From contig OW568865.1 of the NCBI GenBank assembly GCA_938743325.2, positions 124,001-188,000 of the forward strand: a stretch of DNA of 64,000 nucleotides, in the 5' to 3' direction. The DNA comes from Pycnococcus provasolii. Taxonomy: Eukaryota; Chlorophyta; Pseudoscourfieldiophyceae; Pseudoscourfieldiales; Pycnococcaceae. Both the position numbers and the translations under genes were made by a program. This document shows positions 1 to 9,199 of the stretch, piece after piece. Each line of letters starts with the position of its first letter. Within the stretch, counting starts at the first letter, position 1. The notes under the pieces are model-generated. The model did not search any database. It was not told the origin of the DNA and was given only the letters and a program-made list of their open reading frames with translations.

Positions 1-158
1 GGAGAGGAGAGAGAGACTCCTTTGAGCGCGTTTTTTAAAAAAATGAGTTAAGTTACATACATAAGTTACATAGTTGGAACCCGTAGTAAAACACAAAATT
101 TGAGATTCGGGGGTTTGGTCGTATAAACCCGATCATCATCCTTGCGCCCAAACAACCT

Positions 159-1136
159 ATGGCGACGCCCACTGCGCTCTCGGTGTTGGCGGAGCACGCG
201 CGCTGCTCGGTGGGCGCGGTGCTGTGCATACGCTTCAACCCGACGGGCCACTACCTTCTCACAGCCGGCAAGGACAGAAGCGTGCGTCTCTGGAACGCGT
301 CGGCAGGCCGTGCCGACGCGGACGGCAACGCGTCTCTCGTGCACTCGTACACGGGCGCTCATGCACAGGAGGTTCGGTGCGTATGTGCCAATCCAGACAG
401 CACACGGCTGGCATCCGCGGGCGCCGATCGCGGTGCTTTTGTGTGGGACGTGCGACGCGGGTGCGTGGTGCGGCGACTGAGAGGCCACGACGGCGGGCCC
501 GTGAACGACGTGAGGTTCGCTGGCGAGGGTGGCGCCGTCGTCGTCACGGGCGGATACGACCAGACGTGCCGCGTGTGGGACTGCAGAAGCACCGATCCAA
601 GGCCCGTACAGGTGCTCACAGGTTTTCGTGACGCCGTTACATGCGTCGCCGACGCATCGGGGCGCGACGCATGCGCCATCACCGCGGGATCCGCCGACGG
701 CTCCGTGCGCCGGTACGATGTGCGCAACGGCGGTGTGACGGTCGATCGCTTCGCTGCGAGTGACGGAAATGCAGCCGCGGTCGCGGACATGGCGCTTGGT
801 GTCGGTGGCGAAGTTTACCTGGCCTCTTGCCTTGACGGCGAAGCGAGGCTCGTGGACGCCGCGAGCGGCGAACACCTCACAACGTATCGTGGGCACGTAT
901 GCCAAGGTGCCACGAAGCTTGAGTGCGCGCTGACACGCGCCGACGCGCATGCCGTGGTGGCTTCCGAGGATGGGCGCGTGCTTGTTTACGACCTCGTCGA
1001 CGCATCTGTCAAGCACATCGGCGGCAGAAAGGGCGACGTGTGCGTTTCTAGTCTGGACTACGCACAGGCGAACGGCGGCGCGGTGGCCGCAGCCCGTGCT
1101 GACGGGACGTTCGCCGTGTACGGCATGCCACGCTAA
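159..1136 (+). CDS. WDR83: WD40 repeat protein, WDR83/MORG1-like
   Basis: A 325-residue protein built entirely of WD40 repeats, with WN/WD-type blade ends such as VRLWN, FVWDV and CRVWDC. The order and wording of the blades (N-terminal GAVLCIRFNPTGHYLLTAG, then SADGSVRRYDVR, then a late EDGRVLVYDLV) fit WDR83/MORG1, whose usual length is about 315 residues. In animals that protein is a scaffold for MAP-kinase signalling and is also found with spliceosomes; its role in this alga is inferred from the family only. The start sits in a good context (ccATGGCG) and there is no signal peptide or membrane segment. The gene converges on SPT4, with only 57 bp between the two stop codons, so the 3' UTRs probably overlap. 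A generic seven-bladed propeller protein is the alternative. Confidence 0.82.
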   Translation: MATPTALSVLAEHARCSVGAVLCIRFNPTGHYLLTAGKDRSVRLWNASAGRADADGNASLVHSYTGAHAQEVRCVCANPDSTRLASAGADRGAFVWDVRRGCVVRRLRGHDGGPVNDVRFAGEGGAVVVTGGYDQTCRVWDCRSTDPRPVQVLTGFRDAVTCVADASGRDACAITAGSADGSVRRYDVRNGGVTVDRFAASDGNAAAVADMALGVGGEVYLASCLDGEARLVDAASGEHLTTYRGHVCQGATKLECALTRADAHAVVASEDGRVLVYDLVDASVKHIGGRKGDVCVSSLDYAQANGGAVAAARADGTFAVYGMPR

Positions 1137-1193
1137 AAGCGTGTGTACGATTATTTTATTTAGGTTATGTAAAAACCAACTGTACGATACACC

Positions 1194-1745
1194 TTACACC
1201 TCGCGCGGCTCGTACCGAACGCCAGCGTCGCGCACTTGCTGCGCAATTTCCTCTGGCAGAGCGCCCGTGACGGAGAGAGCGTATACGCCTGGCTTTTGGT
1301 GGCTGACGCGTACCCATTTGCCTGCCCACGTCTCCGTCGGCTTCGTGATGGCGAGGAGTCCCGAAAACGCCGTGGTCGTGCAGTCGTGCACTTGCGTGAG
1401 GTCGCCTTCGAGGTGTAGGAACGGGCAGTTCTCGCACCCCTGATCGTAGAACTGCTCGCTGCTTTTGATGAGGTAGCACCTCATGCATGCGCGCAGCTTC
1501 TGCTTACGGAATGTGTCCGGTATGTTCGCACTGGCTAAAGCGCGCGTCGCCTCCTCCTGTGTTGTTGCTCGCCGCCGTGTCGCGCCTCCAGGAGCCGGCG
1601 CAGCTCTTGGGGCTGCAGCGATCGCCCCCTGCTGCTGCTGTGCCGCTGGTACGTCGCCAGCAGGCGCGGCGGCTGCAGGTGTCGCGTCGTCCTCTGGCTG
1701 CTCGCCGGGCGGGGGTGAGCCGGGCGCCGCGTCGTCGTCGGCCAT
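1194..1745 (-). CDS. SPT4: Transcription elongation factor SPT4
   Basis: The last 100 or so residues of this 183-residue protein match Spt4, the small zinc-finger partner of Spt5 in DSIF, which binds RNA polymerase II and supports processive elongation. The zinc ligands are visible as CMRC followed by CENC, and the core DCTTTAFSGLLAITKP and WVRVSHQKPGVYALSV is the family signature. Spt4 is normally about 115-120 residues; the extra N-terminal part is an Ala/Pro/Gln/Glu-rich low-complexity arm. The frame stays open further upstream to 2027, but that part would overlap the divergent kinase gene and the TTAGGG-like spacer, so the ATG at 1745 (MADDDAAPG) is chosen. The start of the kinase gene lies 160 bp away on the other strand. 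Confidence 0.87.
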   Translation of the reverse strand: MADDDAAPGSPPPGEQPEDDATPAAAAPAGDVPAAQQQQGAIAAAPRAAPAPGGATRRRATTQEEATRALASANIPDTFRKQKLRACMRCYLIKSSEQFYDQGCENCPFLHLEGDLTQVHDCTTTAFSGLLAITKPTETWAGKWVRVSHQKPGVYALSVTGALPEEIAQQVRDAGVRYEPREV

Positions 1746-1812
1746 GGCGGCTCTGCTCCCCGGGAGAATGAGTGCCCTCCAAGCAGACGAGGGTCTCCAC
1801 CACCTATCAGGG

Positions 1813-1838
1813 CTAGGGTTAGGGTCTAGGGTTAGGGT
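1813..1838 (+). repeat. Interstitial telomere-like TTAGGG tract in divergent promoter
   Basis: The spacer between SPT4 and the kinase gene holds four degenerate copies of CTAGGG/TTAGGG on the plus strand. Plant promoters of translation and cell-cycle genes often carry a related telo-box (AAACCCTAA), so a shared regulatory site in this divergent promoter is plausible. The tract is too short and too internal to be a telomere. Confidence 0.7.
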
Positions 1839-1905
1839 AACCTTGAACGGGCCACAGTAGTTCGGGTTTTCGCCTCTCTCGCTTCTCGACAATTCCAGGT
1901 CACAC

Positions 1906-3123
1906 ATGTTCATGGACGCCCCTGCCGCGGCGATGTCCTCGCTGTCCGCCGCGGCGATACGTGCGCCGGCGATGACGCTCACGCGCAGGCTGGACGTGCA
2001 CCAGCCCACGGGCGCGCGCATCCTCAACGAACGCTTCGTGAAAGTAACGGGTGCGCCGCCGCTGGGGGAGGGGCAGTATGGAACGGTGAAGCTCTACCGC
2101 CTGCTCGTAGACAGTGACAGTGGGCGGTTAGGCGCGCCCGTTGCCGTGAAGGCTCTCGACCGCGCGCGCATGCGACGCACGCGAACGGGTCCCGACGCGA
2201 CGGCGCTCGACGACGTGTGGCGCGAGGTTGCGGCTCTCACGCGGTGCGCAACTGCAAGCACGCACGGCGCGAGCGAAGCAGCCACCGCGGGGCGCGTGCA
2301 CGTCGTGTCGCTGCTCGAGGCAATCGACGACTCGACGTGCCGCAAGCTGTACCTGGCGATGACGTGCGCAAACGCAGGAACGCTCGAGCATGCACTAGCG
2401 CGGTGCCGTGGAACGGGCGACCCGCCGTGGTGTCGCGAGGCTTTGCCGGGCGGCGGTGGCGTGAGCGTGGCTGCGGTCCTGCTGTTGATTCGGCAGCTGA
2501 GCGCCGCGATTGCATTTTTATATGAATGTGCGCACGTGATACACGGTGACATTCAGGCATCCAACGTCCTCGTGTGCGAGGATGGCGGCGGCAACGACCA
2601 CGCCGTGGGCGTGGCGAGTCCGGCGCTTCTCGCCGCGCTCGCCAGCGACGTGCCGCCTCGTGGGATGGTGCTTCAGCTCGCTGACTTGAACACGTGCCAT
2701 CTCGTGGATCCTCCTCACGGGCCCATGCGCACACGATCGCCTGGAACGGCGGTATTTTCACCGCCCGAGTGCTGCGAGGGCGTCGAAAAATACAACGGCC
2801 ACCTCGCTGACGTGTGGGCGCTTGGCGTGCTCGGATACCTCGCCGCCTTTGGCGCGGTGCCGTGTGCACGTGCTGTGTGCGCACGACGGCGAGCCGAGGT
2901 GGCGATTGCTGGTGACGACGACGAAGGCGACGACGCCTCACGCCCCCCTTCGGTTCTTGAGGTGTACCGCGCCATCGCGCGAGAGCCGAATGTAACGATG
3001 CCAGAGGGTGCGAGTGCTTGCTTAACGCGCGTGCTGGGAGCTTGTTTGGTGGCGAGCCCGTCAGAGAGGCTGGATGCGAAAGGCGTGTACGATATGTGTG
3101 CGATGTCATCGCAGACCTTGTAA
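1906..3123 (+). CDS. Atypical protein kinase-like protein
   Basis: A 405-residue protein with a single kinase fold and no transmembrane segment. The glycine loop is GEGQYGTVKLY, the VAVK lysine is present, and an APE-like motif is GTAVFSPPE followed by ADVWALGVLGY. The catalytic loop reads HGDIQASN, so the catalytic Asp and Asn are kept, but the usual HRD Arg is Gly and the usual Lys is Gln. The DFG motif is DLN, keeping the metal-binding Asp but losing the Gly. It may therefore be a weak or unusual kinase rather than a dead one. The glycine loop and the GTAVFSPPE stretch are most like the CaMKK/SnRK-activating group, but this is a loose impression. Two internal Met codons near the N-terminus are alternative starts. 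It diverges from SPT4 across a telomere-like spacer and converges on BTA1, 196 bp away. Confidence 0.75.
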   Translation: MFMDAPAAAMSSLSAAAIRAPAMTLTRRLDVHQPTGARILNERFVKVTGAPPLGEGQYGTVKLYRLLVDSDSGRLGAPVAVKALDRARMRRTRTGPDATALDDVWREVAALTRCATASTHGASEAATAGRVHVVSLLEAIDDSTCRKLYLAMTCANAGTLEHALARCRGTGDPPWCREALPGGGGVSVAAVLLLIRQLSAAIAFLYECAHVIHGDIQASNVLVCEDGGGNDHAVGVASPALLAALASDVPPRGMVLQLADLNTCHLVDPPHGPMRTRSPGTAVFSPPECCEGVEKYNGHLADVWALGVLGYLAAFGAVPCARAVCARRRAEVAIAGDDDEGDDASRPPSVLEVYRAIAREPNVTMPEGASACLTRVLGACLVASPSERLDAKGVYDMCAMSSQTL

Positions 3124-3319
3124 AGCATTAACTTGTTTCATTATTTCTTCAAAGTCTCTCTATTTACTCTTCAATCAAATCAAATGAAAATATGGCAATG
3201 TTCACTCTCTATCAAAAATTGTGCCATCATAAACGGCGCGCCGCGCAATCAACAAACCATCGCACAAACGCACGTACACTCACTCACACAAGCACTGGCA
3301 TGGGAAATCCGCTCCCGCC

Positions 3320-5649
3320 TTACTTGCGCACGCCCACCCAGAACGATGCGTACATGTTCACGGCGTCGATGCATGCGTCGGGCTTGTCGTGGTAGCTCAC
3401 CCGCCTGACCTCGAAGCCGTACTGCTCCATCACCTTGCTGTACGGAGGCTCGATGCTGCTCGAGCGCCAGATGACGCGTCCGCCAGGCGACACGTGGTCA
3501 CGCAGCGTGGATGCAAGGTCGTGGTGGTACGATGCGTCCATCCAGTCCATGTGGTCCATGAGGATAACGCGCGTGTACACGCCAGCAAGCAGCGCGTCCT
3601 TGAACTTTCCAGTCACCACCTCGATCGAGTCGAGCATGCGGTTTTCGTCAGCCTTGAGTTTTTCAAACTCCGCGGGCTTGAGGAAGCGGGGGCAGCACTC
3701 CTTCGTGAACTTGCCGATCATGCAGAGCAGGTAAAAGTAGTTCTGCGTGCGAATGTGCGTGTTAAGCGCCGCGCCGTTGAACGTCGTCTGCGCGTACTCG
3801 ATGATCGAGCGCCCGTCATGCTTCTTGATGAGGTCGCTCTGCGCCTTTGGCACGCCGTTGAGCAGCCACAGCATGTAGTGGTTCAGCAGCACGTACCGCA
3901 GGACCCACCACATGAGCTGGTGGAAGATTCCAAGGATGCTGTTCGGGTTGGGCGTCAGCTGGTTATACAACTTCCGCTGGTCCTCGAGCGTTGGCGCGCT
4001 CACGAGTTTGCGCACGAAGTAGCGTGCGGGCCAGATCCACCACTGCAGCAGCAGGCTGAAGTACACGAGCCATCCCATGGATCCCATGAGGTACAGGCCG
4101 GTTCCGATGGACTTATTCTTTCCGTCGAGCATGTGCAGGCGACTTCCCCAGAAGCGCTTCGCTCCCTGGCTCATGAATGGTGCGAGCTTGCAGAGGTACA
4201 GCTTCTCGATGTTCTCGTGCTTTCCCTCGCCAAGCAGCTTCCATGCGTCGTCAAAGCTAAGATTTCGCAGAGCTGCGAGCTTGAGCTCGAGCAGGTATCC
4301 CTGCGCGGGGTTCATGTCCACGCAAACGACGCGCGCCGCGCCGCTGAGCGTCATGTCCATGGCGTTGCAGCCTCCGCCCGTGAGCGTGAGCACGACGTCG
4401 CCTTCGCCCACCATGAATGCGGGGTCGTCCGCGCGCGGGTCCTCCCACGAGATGGAGTACAGGAACGTGGGCGGGAAGAGCGCGGGGCGGTGGAACTTCT
4501 CCTCCACGCCGCTGAGGTCGATGCCACTTCGCGCGCGGCGCATCAGCTGGCTCGAGCGCGGGTGGCATCCAAGCCACACGTAGTACGGGGCACGCATGAA
4601 CCCTGGAACGTACGGGATCGTTCCGTCGGAGTTGTGCTCCATCACGCGGTTCAGCTTGTGGTCGAGGTACGCGCGTCGCTCCGGTCCGAGCGCGATGCCA
4701 TCCTGGTCGAAGACAGCCTGCCAGAGCACGCGTCGAAGGTAGCTGTGCTGGCGCTGCGGCAGATCGAAGCGTCCGGAGACGAAGAAATCCGTCACGCCGA
4801 GCAGTCCGCGCTTCTCGTCGAGGATGTTCTCGACGGCGTTGTCGACGGCGGCGTGGAACGGCGGCATCATGCTCAGGCTGTAGCTGAAGGTGACGAGGTC
4901 AGCCTTGGTTTCCGTTCCATCGGAGTAGTGGAGAGGCAGGTGCCACGACGTCGCGTCGCCCTCCTCGACGAACACGTTGGTCCATCCCTTCGCCTTCACC
5001 TTCTTGCGTGCCACCTCCACGAGAGACGGCGTGAGGTCGACGACGTAGATGGCGGAGAAGGCTGACAGATCGATGAACTCCGCCATCATCGCGACATTCT
5101 CTCCCGTTCCACCTCCCATGTCCACCCACACGAGGTTGCTCTTTCCCTCGAGGCGTGCTGCGCACGCGGCAAGCATCGGCCGACGTCCCCAGAGAAAGTT
5201 GCTTCGAAATCCGTCGTCTGTATGTTTTTTTATAATTTTGGGTTGGTGAGATTGGGTGGTGGGAACGAAATATTCGTGTGAGTGCACATATTATGATAAA
5301 ATGTGTTTGGTTTTGTGGAAAATGCAAGGTGGATGAGGAGGTGAACGTACACGCATGGGCTTGATCTGTGCAAAGAGTTTGTGTGTCGTGTTTAAAATGT
5401 GTGTGTTGAGGTGTAATGTGTGTAAGTGAGCCGGGTGATCCAGGATGCTCGTGATGTACCGAGCAACGGCAGAGTGCAAGATAAGGTGGACGAAAGCGTA
5501 CCTCGGTAGAAGTGATCGAGTCTCGACGCGTGGTCCGCATCGGCAGGCGCGAGCGGCTTGAGCCAGATGGACTTGAGGACTGTGAGGTCGTTGACTACTT
5601 TGTCGTACGTGCGCTTGGGGTTGGAGAGCGCGCCGATGACACTGGACAT
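3320..5649 (-). CDS. BTA1: Betaine lipid (DGTS) synthase, fused BtaB-BtaA type
   Basis: Two exons: 5649-5502 and 5217-3320, joined at TACCGAG/GT...CAG/ACGAC in phase 1, giving 681 residues. The intron is 284 bp. The protein makes diacylglyceryl-trimethylhomoserine, a phosphorus-free membrane lipid, from diacylglycerol and S-adenosylmethionine. The N-terminal half is a BtaB-like methyltransferase with the SAM-binding run VWVDMGGGTGENVAMM. The C-terminal half is BtaA-like, with VVLTLTGGGCNAMD as its SAM-binding loop; it transfers the aminocarboxypropyl group. This domain order is that of the Chlamydomonas fusion enzyme and is the reverse of the bacterial gene order. Hydrophobic stretches around the middle fit an ER-associated membrane enzyme. 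The first exon (MSSVIGALSNPKRTYDKVVN) is needed because the downstream frame otherwise opens inside intron sequence. The gene converges on the kinase gene. Confidence 0.93.
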
Positions 5650-6452
5650 GGTTGTCCACGAGTATAATGGTACTGCTAGATGGCCGATGCTTTGGGGGAA
5701 CAGGGAGAACAGGGAGGGACCACCCACCGGAGGAGGAGAGGCGGAGAGGAGAGGGGAGGGGCAGATGCGGTCGGTGGAGGAGAGGAGGAGAGAGGAGAAC
5801 AGGGAAGGGAAGGGAAGGGAGCCCTGTTGTCGTGGGGTCCCCTATGAACTACGGGGGCCGCCACCCAGTACCCACGGGTTAGGCTTCTTACGCCAAAGCC
5901 TTCCAATGCGAGGTCCCAATGCGGTTTGGGCGGGATCCTACGACGGATCCATTTGGCGGGTGTTTTGGGCTGAATTCCGTGAAATACCCCCCCGCTTCCC
6001 GGCGGAATTCCCGCCGTCTGCCGTCTGCCGCAGACTACAGTACGCGGAAAAGGACCAGAGGCCGGACCAGTGGCAGCTCGATGCGAGAAAGTGGTCCAAT
6101 GTGCGACTGTGCCGTCTGCTTCTTTCAGCTCTGCTCCGAATCTTCGCAGAGCAGAGCGTTCTCCGCCCCCCATTTCGCCAAGGCTACCTGTGCCTGGTGG
6201 CTGGGCTCTTGCACTTGCATGGGGACGGGGAGGAGGAAGGAGCATGTGGAGCACGATCAAAAAGGCCTCGGCTGAACCCCCAACTCGCACGAGCAAGCTT
6301 CTCGCCTCTTCAAGAAGAGGCGAGAAGCTTTGCTCTATCGAGGGATATTTTCCTCCCTGGAAGACGAAGCGTTGACGCGGCCCCTTTTTCCACCCCTATC
6401 GTAGCACACGTGTCACTCGCAAACGTTTCGCCTTAACGTTCAACTCAGCGCC
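5650..6452. other. Divergent promoter region BTA1 / amidase, low complexity
   Basis: About 800 bp with no credible gene. The first 180 bp are a purine-rich tract of GGAGAGG/GGGAAGG units next to the BTA1 start. The middle is GC-rich, and the last part holds a 36-bp inverted repeat and a pyrimidine-rich stretch before the amidase ATG. Several open frames cross it, but their composition follows the low-complexity DNA and nothing in them resembles a known domain. It most likely contains both promoters and 5' UTRs. Confidence 0.6.
6295..6330. repeat. Perfect inverted repeat, 17-bp arms, 2-nt spacer
   Basis: The arms AAGCTTCTCGCCTCTTC and its exact complement are separated by AA. The structure lies about 120 bp upstream of the amidase start codon, probably in its 5' UTR or promoter. 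If transcribed it would make a very stable hairpin. Confidence 0.9.
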
Positions 6453-7418
6453 ATGGCCGCCGCCGAAGACGACGACGGCGGCCAAAAACAACAACAACAA
6501 CCCTCGGTCATCATACCGAAGACCCCTCCGACTGCCATAGGCGCTCTCCTCCCACGAAAAGGCGCGGAAATCGTCGTGGCGGGACAACTCGTCAACGCAA
6601 ACACGCGCGTTGTCACTTTCTTAGACGCAGACGGGTTCTCAGCGTACACCGGTTGCCCGCACCCGACACAGCCGAGCGAACTCGCCATGGACGCGCCGAG
6701 GTTTGGCGTCAGGAGAGTTCAAACGCAGTGCGTGCCGAATTCACGCTGGACCTTGCAAGCTCTGCAGCAGCAAATCCACCAGCTGGTCGTGCACTACGAC
6801 GCGTGCGGAACGGCACAGAAGTGCTTCAAGGTGCTGCACCACGAACGTGGACTCAGCTGCCACTTCATCATCGACCTCGATGGCGTCATCTACCAGACAC
6901 TTGACGTGCGTGAACGGGCTTGGCACGCGACGGTTGCGAACGACGCATCCGTTGGAGTCGAGCTTTCCAACGTAGGTTGCGTGCCCGCCGACGAATCGAG
7001 CTCGCTGTTGGAGGCGTGGTATCGTGCCGAGGACGGCGAACTTACGCCACCGCCACCTTCGCCACCACGAACCTCCGAAGGGGAGCCCGATAAGAAGATC
7101 ACAAAACGAACACCGCTCCGATCGGCACAATCAAAGCCAGTGCACGGCACTGTGCACGATCAACGCCTTCGCATGTACGACTATACTGATCAGCAGTACG
7201 AGGCGCTCGCAAACCTGCTAGCCGCACTTTCCACCGTTCTACCAAGGATTCGCCTGCAATATCCTCAGGCGAACACCAAGCTCCCGGACGACGTCCGAAA
7301 CGCGCACGAAGGAATTCTCGGCCACTACCACGTTCAGACGAACAAGGTTGACCCAGGTCCGGCGATGCAGTGGCAACGCGTGTGCAAGCGTGCGGCACAC
7401 TTATGTACCAACCTTTAA
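6453..7418 (+). CDS. N-acetylmuramoyl-L-alanine amidase, AmpD/PGRP fold
   Basis: A 321-residue zinc amidase of the Amidase_2/PGRP superfamily, which cuts the bond between N-acetylmuramic acid and L-alanine in peptidoglycan. The expected zinc ligands are visible: a first His in LVVHYDACGTA, a second in HEGILGHYHVQ and the Asp of NKVDPGPAMQW. The helper Glu is in VGVELSNVG, and HFIIDLDGVIYQTLD is the conserved central strand. A proline- and charge-rich insert of about 50 residues (roughly 188-236) splits the domain. The N-terminus has a poly-Gln patch; I see no signal peptide, and a plastid transit peptide is not obvious. The start ccATGG is well placed. Possible jobs are turnover of relict plastid peptidoglycan, known in some green algae, or digestion of bacterial walls; the sequence does not decide. 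Confidence 0.87.
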   Translation: MAAAEDDDGGQKQQQQPSVIIPKTPPTAIGALLPRKGAEIVVAGQLVNANTRVVTFLDADGFSAYTGCPHPTQPSELAMDAPRFGVRRVQTQCVPNSRWTLQALQQQIHQLVVHYDACGTAQKCFKVLHHERGLSCHFIIDLDGVIYQTLDVRERAWHATVANDASVGVELSNVGCVPADESSSLLEAWYRAEDGELTPPPPSPPRTSEGEPDKKITKRTPLRSAQSKPVHGTVHDQRLRMYDYTDQQYEALANLLAALSTVLPRIRLQYPQANTKLPDDVRNAHEGILGHYHVQTNKVDPGPAMQWQRVCKRAAHLCTNL

Positions 7419-7576
7419 GGGAGATGTATCGTGTAAAGTAAGAGTTCAAGTTGAAAAGAAACTGTATTTTTTTTTCATTGCTTTTTAGTTTTTTTTCTTT
7501 TCACCGTGGCACGACGGGGTGCACCACGGCGACCCGGATTCTGTTAATAACCCAACAATAACTTTTTTGCTTGCAC

Positions 7577-9199
7577 TCATGCACTCGTGGGAATGTCCAC
7601 GAGAAGCTCCTTCGCAGCCTCGGCGCGTGCCGCGGTCTGCTTGCTCAGCACGACGAGCATGATGCTTCCGCCAATCATGACGAGAATGCAGATGATCACA
7701 ATCACGGCGATACCCGCACTGCCCAGCTTTTCCTCCGACGCCGGCGTACCCTCCACCGTGCTCAGGGTGGGTGCGCCGCCTCCCCCGGAGCTGGCTCCAC
7801 CCGCGGCATTGCGCGTGACCGTGATGGTGTACGTGACAGGCTCCAGCTTGAACTCGGGAAGGGCGTACAGTGTGATCGAAATGTCGAAAGATGTCTCCGA
7901 ACTGCTGTCGATGCCGTTGCTCACGTCGAGCGAGACGGCGTCGCTCCATGACGCGTTCACGGCGCTCGAGGGCGTCGCCACCTCGAGTATCATCTTCCTT
8001 TGGTCCAAGAAGTCCGTCGTCGTCGTCACGGTGAGCTTCGAGACGAGGTTAACAATGCGGCCGCTGTACTTGAAGGAGTTGGCGTTGAAAGAAGGCTGCA
8101 GCAGGACGTTGATCGCCTCGCCCGTGACGATGGTGAGGCTGTTCAGGCGCATGGTTGGCGGCCTGCCGATCGGCGGTGGCGGAGGTGGCGGCGGCGGCGA
8201 CGGCGGGATGTCCACGCAGTTGCAGACAGTCGGCAGCGTCGGGTCGCTCCACTTGCCCTCGGGGCACGAGGGGCACTTCTCGCACGTGCACCGCTGGTTG
8301 TTCGTCGCCTCGTCCAAGACCGTCACCTCCAGTCCGGCGATGATGCCGTCACTGTTGGGGTTCGCGCACGGCGGGCACTCATCGTACTGGCAGATGATGT
8401 TCGACTTCTGCTTGTAGTACGGCGGAATCTCGCACTGCTTGAGCTCGCAGCGCGACTCGTGGAACATCAGTCCACTTCCCATCTTAGGGGTAATCGGGCA
8501 AGCCTTGCAGTTGCACGGCGAGTAGTCCGACGACCACCACGCGCGGCCGTCCATGCGGCCGTAGTTCTCAATACCCTCCTTGCCCTCGAACGTCGGCGCG
8601 TTTCCTCGCGCGCAGCCGCAGTCCTCGCAGGCGCACGTTCCATCCTTGAACTTTTGGCCTGTGGGGCAAGCTTTGCACGACGGGCCCTCCAGAACAATCT
8701 CCGCAAACCTGGCCTCCGGCTTCACCTGGTCGTCGCCCTGGAAGTTCTGCACGGTGATAGCAATGTAGCGCGCGTAGATGGCGTGGGTCTTCTTCGCGGT
8801 CATGCCGTTGGGCTTTGGGGAGTCGCCCACCATTGTGTCCTCGGGATTTCCCTCGAGCAGGCTGACAGTTTTCAGGTCAGTTGTGGTGTATCCAGCCCTC
8901 ACGATAACGGTGTTTGGCAGCACCTTCACGTTCAGCTCGTTCAAGGATTCCAAGAAGAAGACCTTGATTGCGGAGATCTCGCGAACCTCCTTCAGGTCGA
9001 GCGTCATCGTAGGCTCGCCCACCGCCCCGGACACCGACTCCCACGCCGTGGAGAAGTCGTTGTCGATGGCCAGGCTCGGGTTAGCGCCGGTGACTCCCAC
9101 CGCTCCTGTGATTGTTGTTTGTGTGGTTCCATAGTTGAACAGCGACTGCGCGCTTGCCGCGGCCACGAGGGCCAGCAAGGTTACCACACGGGCGGCCAT
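7577..9199 (-). CDS. Secreted type I membrane protein, discoidin-like domain
   Basis: A 540-residue surface protein. It opens with a signal peptide (MAARVVTLLALVAAASA), which is why the ATG at 9199 is preferred over one 21 codons upstream. Next comes a domain of about 150 residues resembling an F5/8 type C (discoidin) sandwich, with SLAIDNDFSTAWES and YARYIAITVQNF. A cysteine-rich region with many CxxC pairs follows, then a hinge of ten or so prolines, then a beta-rich cadherin-like sandwich ending in PVTYTITVTRNAA. The C-terminus is a Gly/Ser linker, one transmembrane helix (about VIVIICILVMIGGSIMLVVL) and a short basic tail. Discoidin domains bind glycans or lipids, so a wall or scale matrix receptor or adhesin is plausible. 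Ligand and partner are unknown. Confidence 0.75.
   Translation of the reverse strand: MAARVVTLLALVAAASAQSLFNYGTTQTTITGAVGVTGANPSLAIDNDFSTAWESVSGAVGEPTMTLDLKEVREISAIKVFFLESLNELNVKVLPNTVIVRAGYTTTDLKTVSLLEGNPEDTMVGDSPKPNGMTAKKTHAIYARYIAITVQNFQGDDQVKPEARFAEIVLEGPSCKACPTGQKFKDGTCACEDCGCARGNAPTFEGKEGIENYGRMDGRAWWSSDYSPCNCKACPITPKMGSGLMFHESRCELKQCEIPPYYKQKSNIICQYDECPPCANPNSDGIIAGLEVTVLDEATNNQRCTCEKCPSCPEGKWSDPTLPTVCNCVDIPPSPPPPPPPPPIGRPPTMRLNSLTIVTGEAINVLLQPSFNANSFKYSGRIVNLVSKLTVTTTTDFLDQRKMILEVATPSSAVNASWSDAVSLDVSNGIDSSSETSFDISITLYALPEFKLEPVTYTITVTRNAAGGASSGGGGAPTLSTVEGTPASEEKLGSAGIAVIVIICILVMIGGSIMLVVLSKQTAARAEAAKELLVDIPTSA

Noticed and set aside
1813-1838. True telomere or chromosome end
   Set aside because: The TTAGGG tracts are three to four units long, internal, and flanked by genes on both sides.
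3389-5065. 558-codon open frame on the plus strand opposite BTA1
   Set aside because: Its product is Val/Arg/His-rich without domains and mirrors BTA1 codons; long antisense frames are expected in GC-rich coding DNA.
5558-6436. 292-codon plus-strand frame across the BTA1 5' end and the amidase promoter
   Set aside because: Starts inside BTA1 exon 1 on the opposite strand and translates GGAG low-complexity DNA; no conserved motif.
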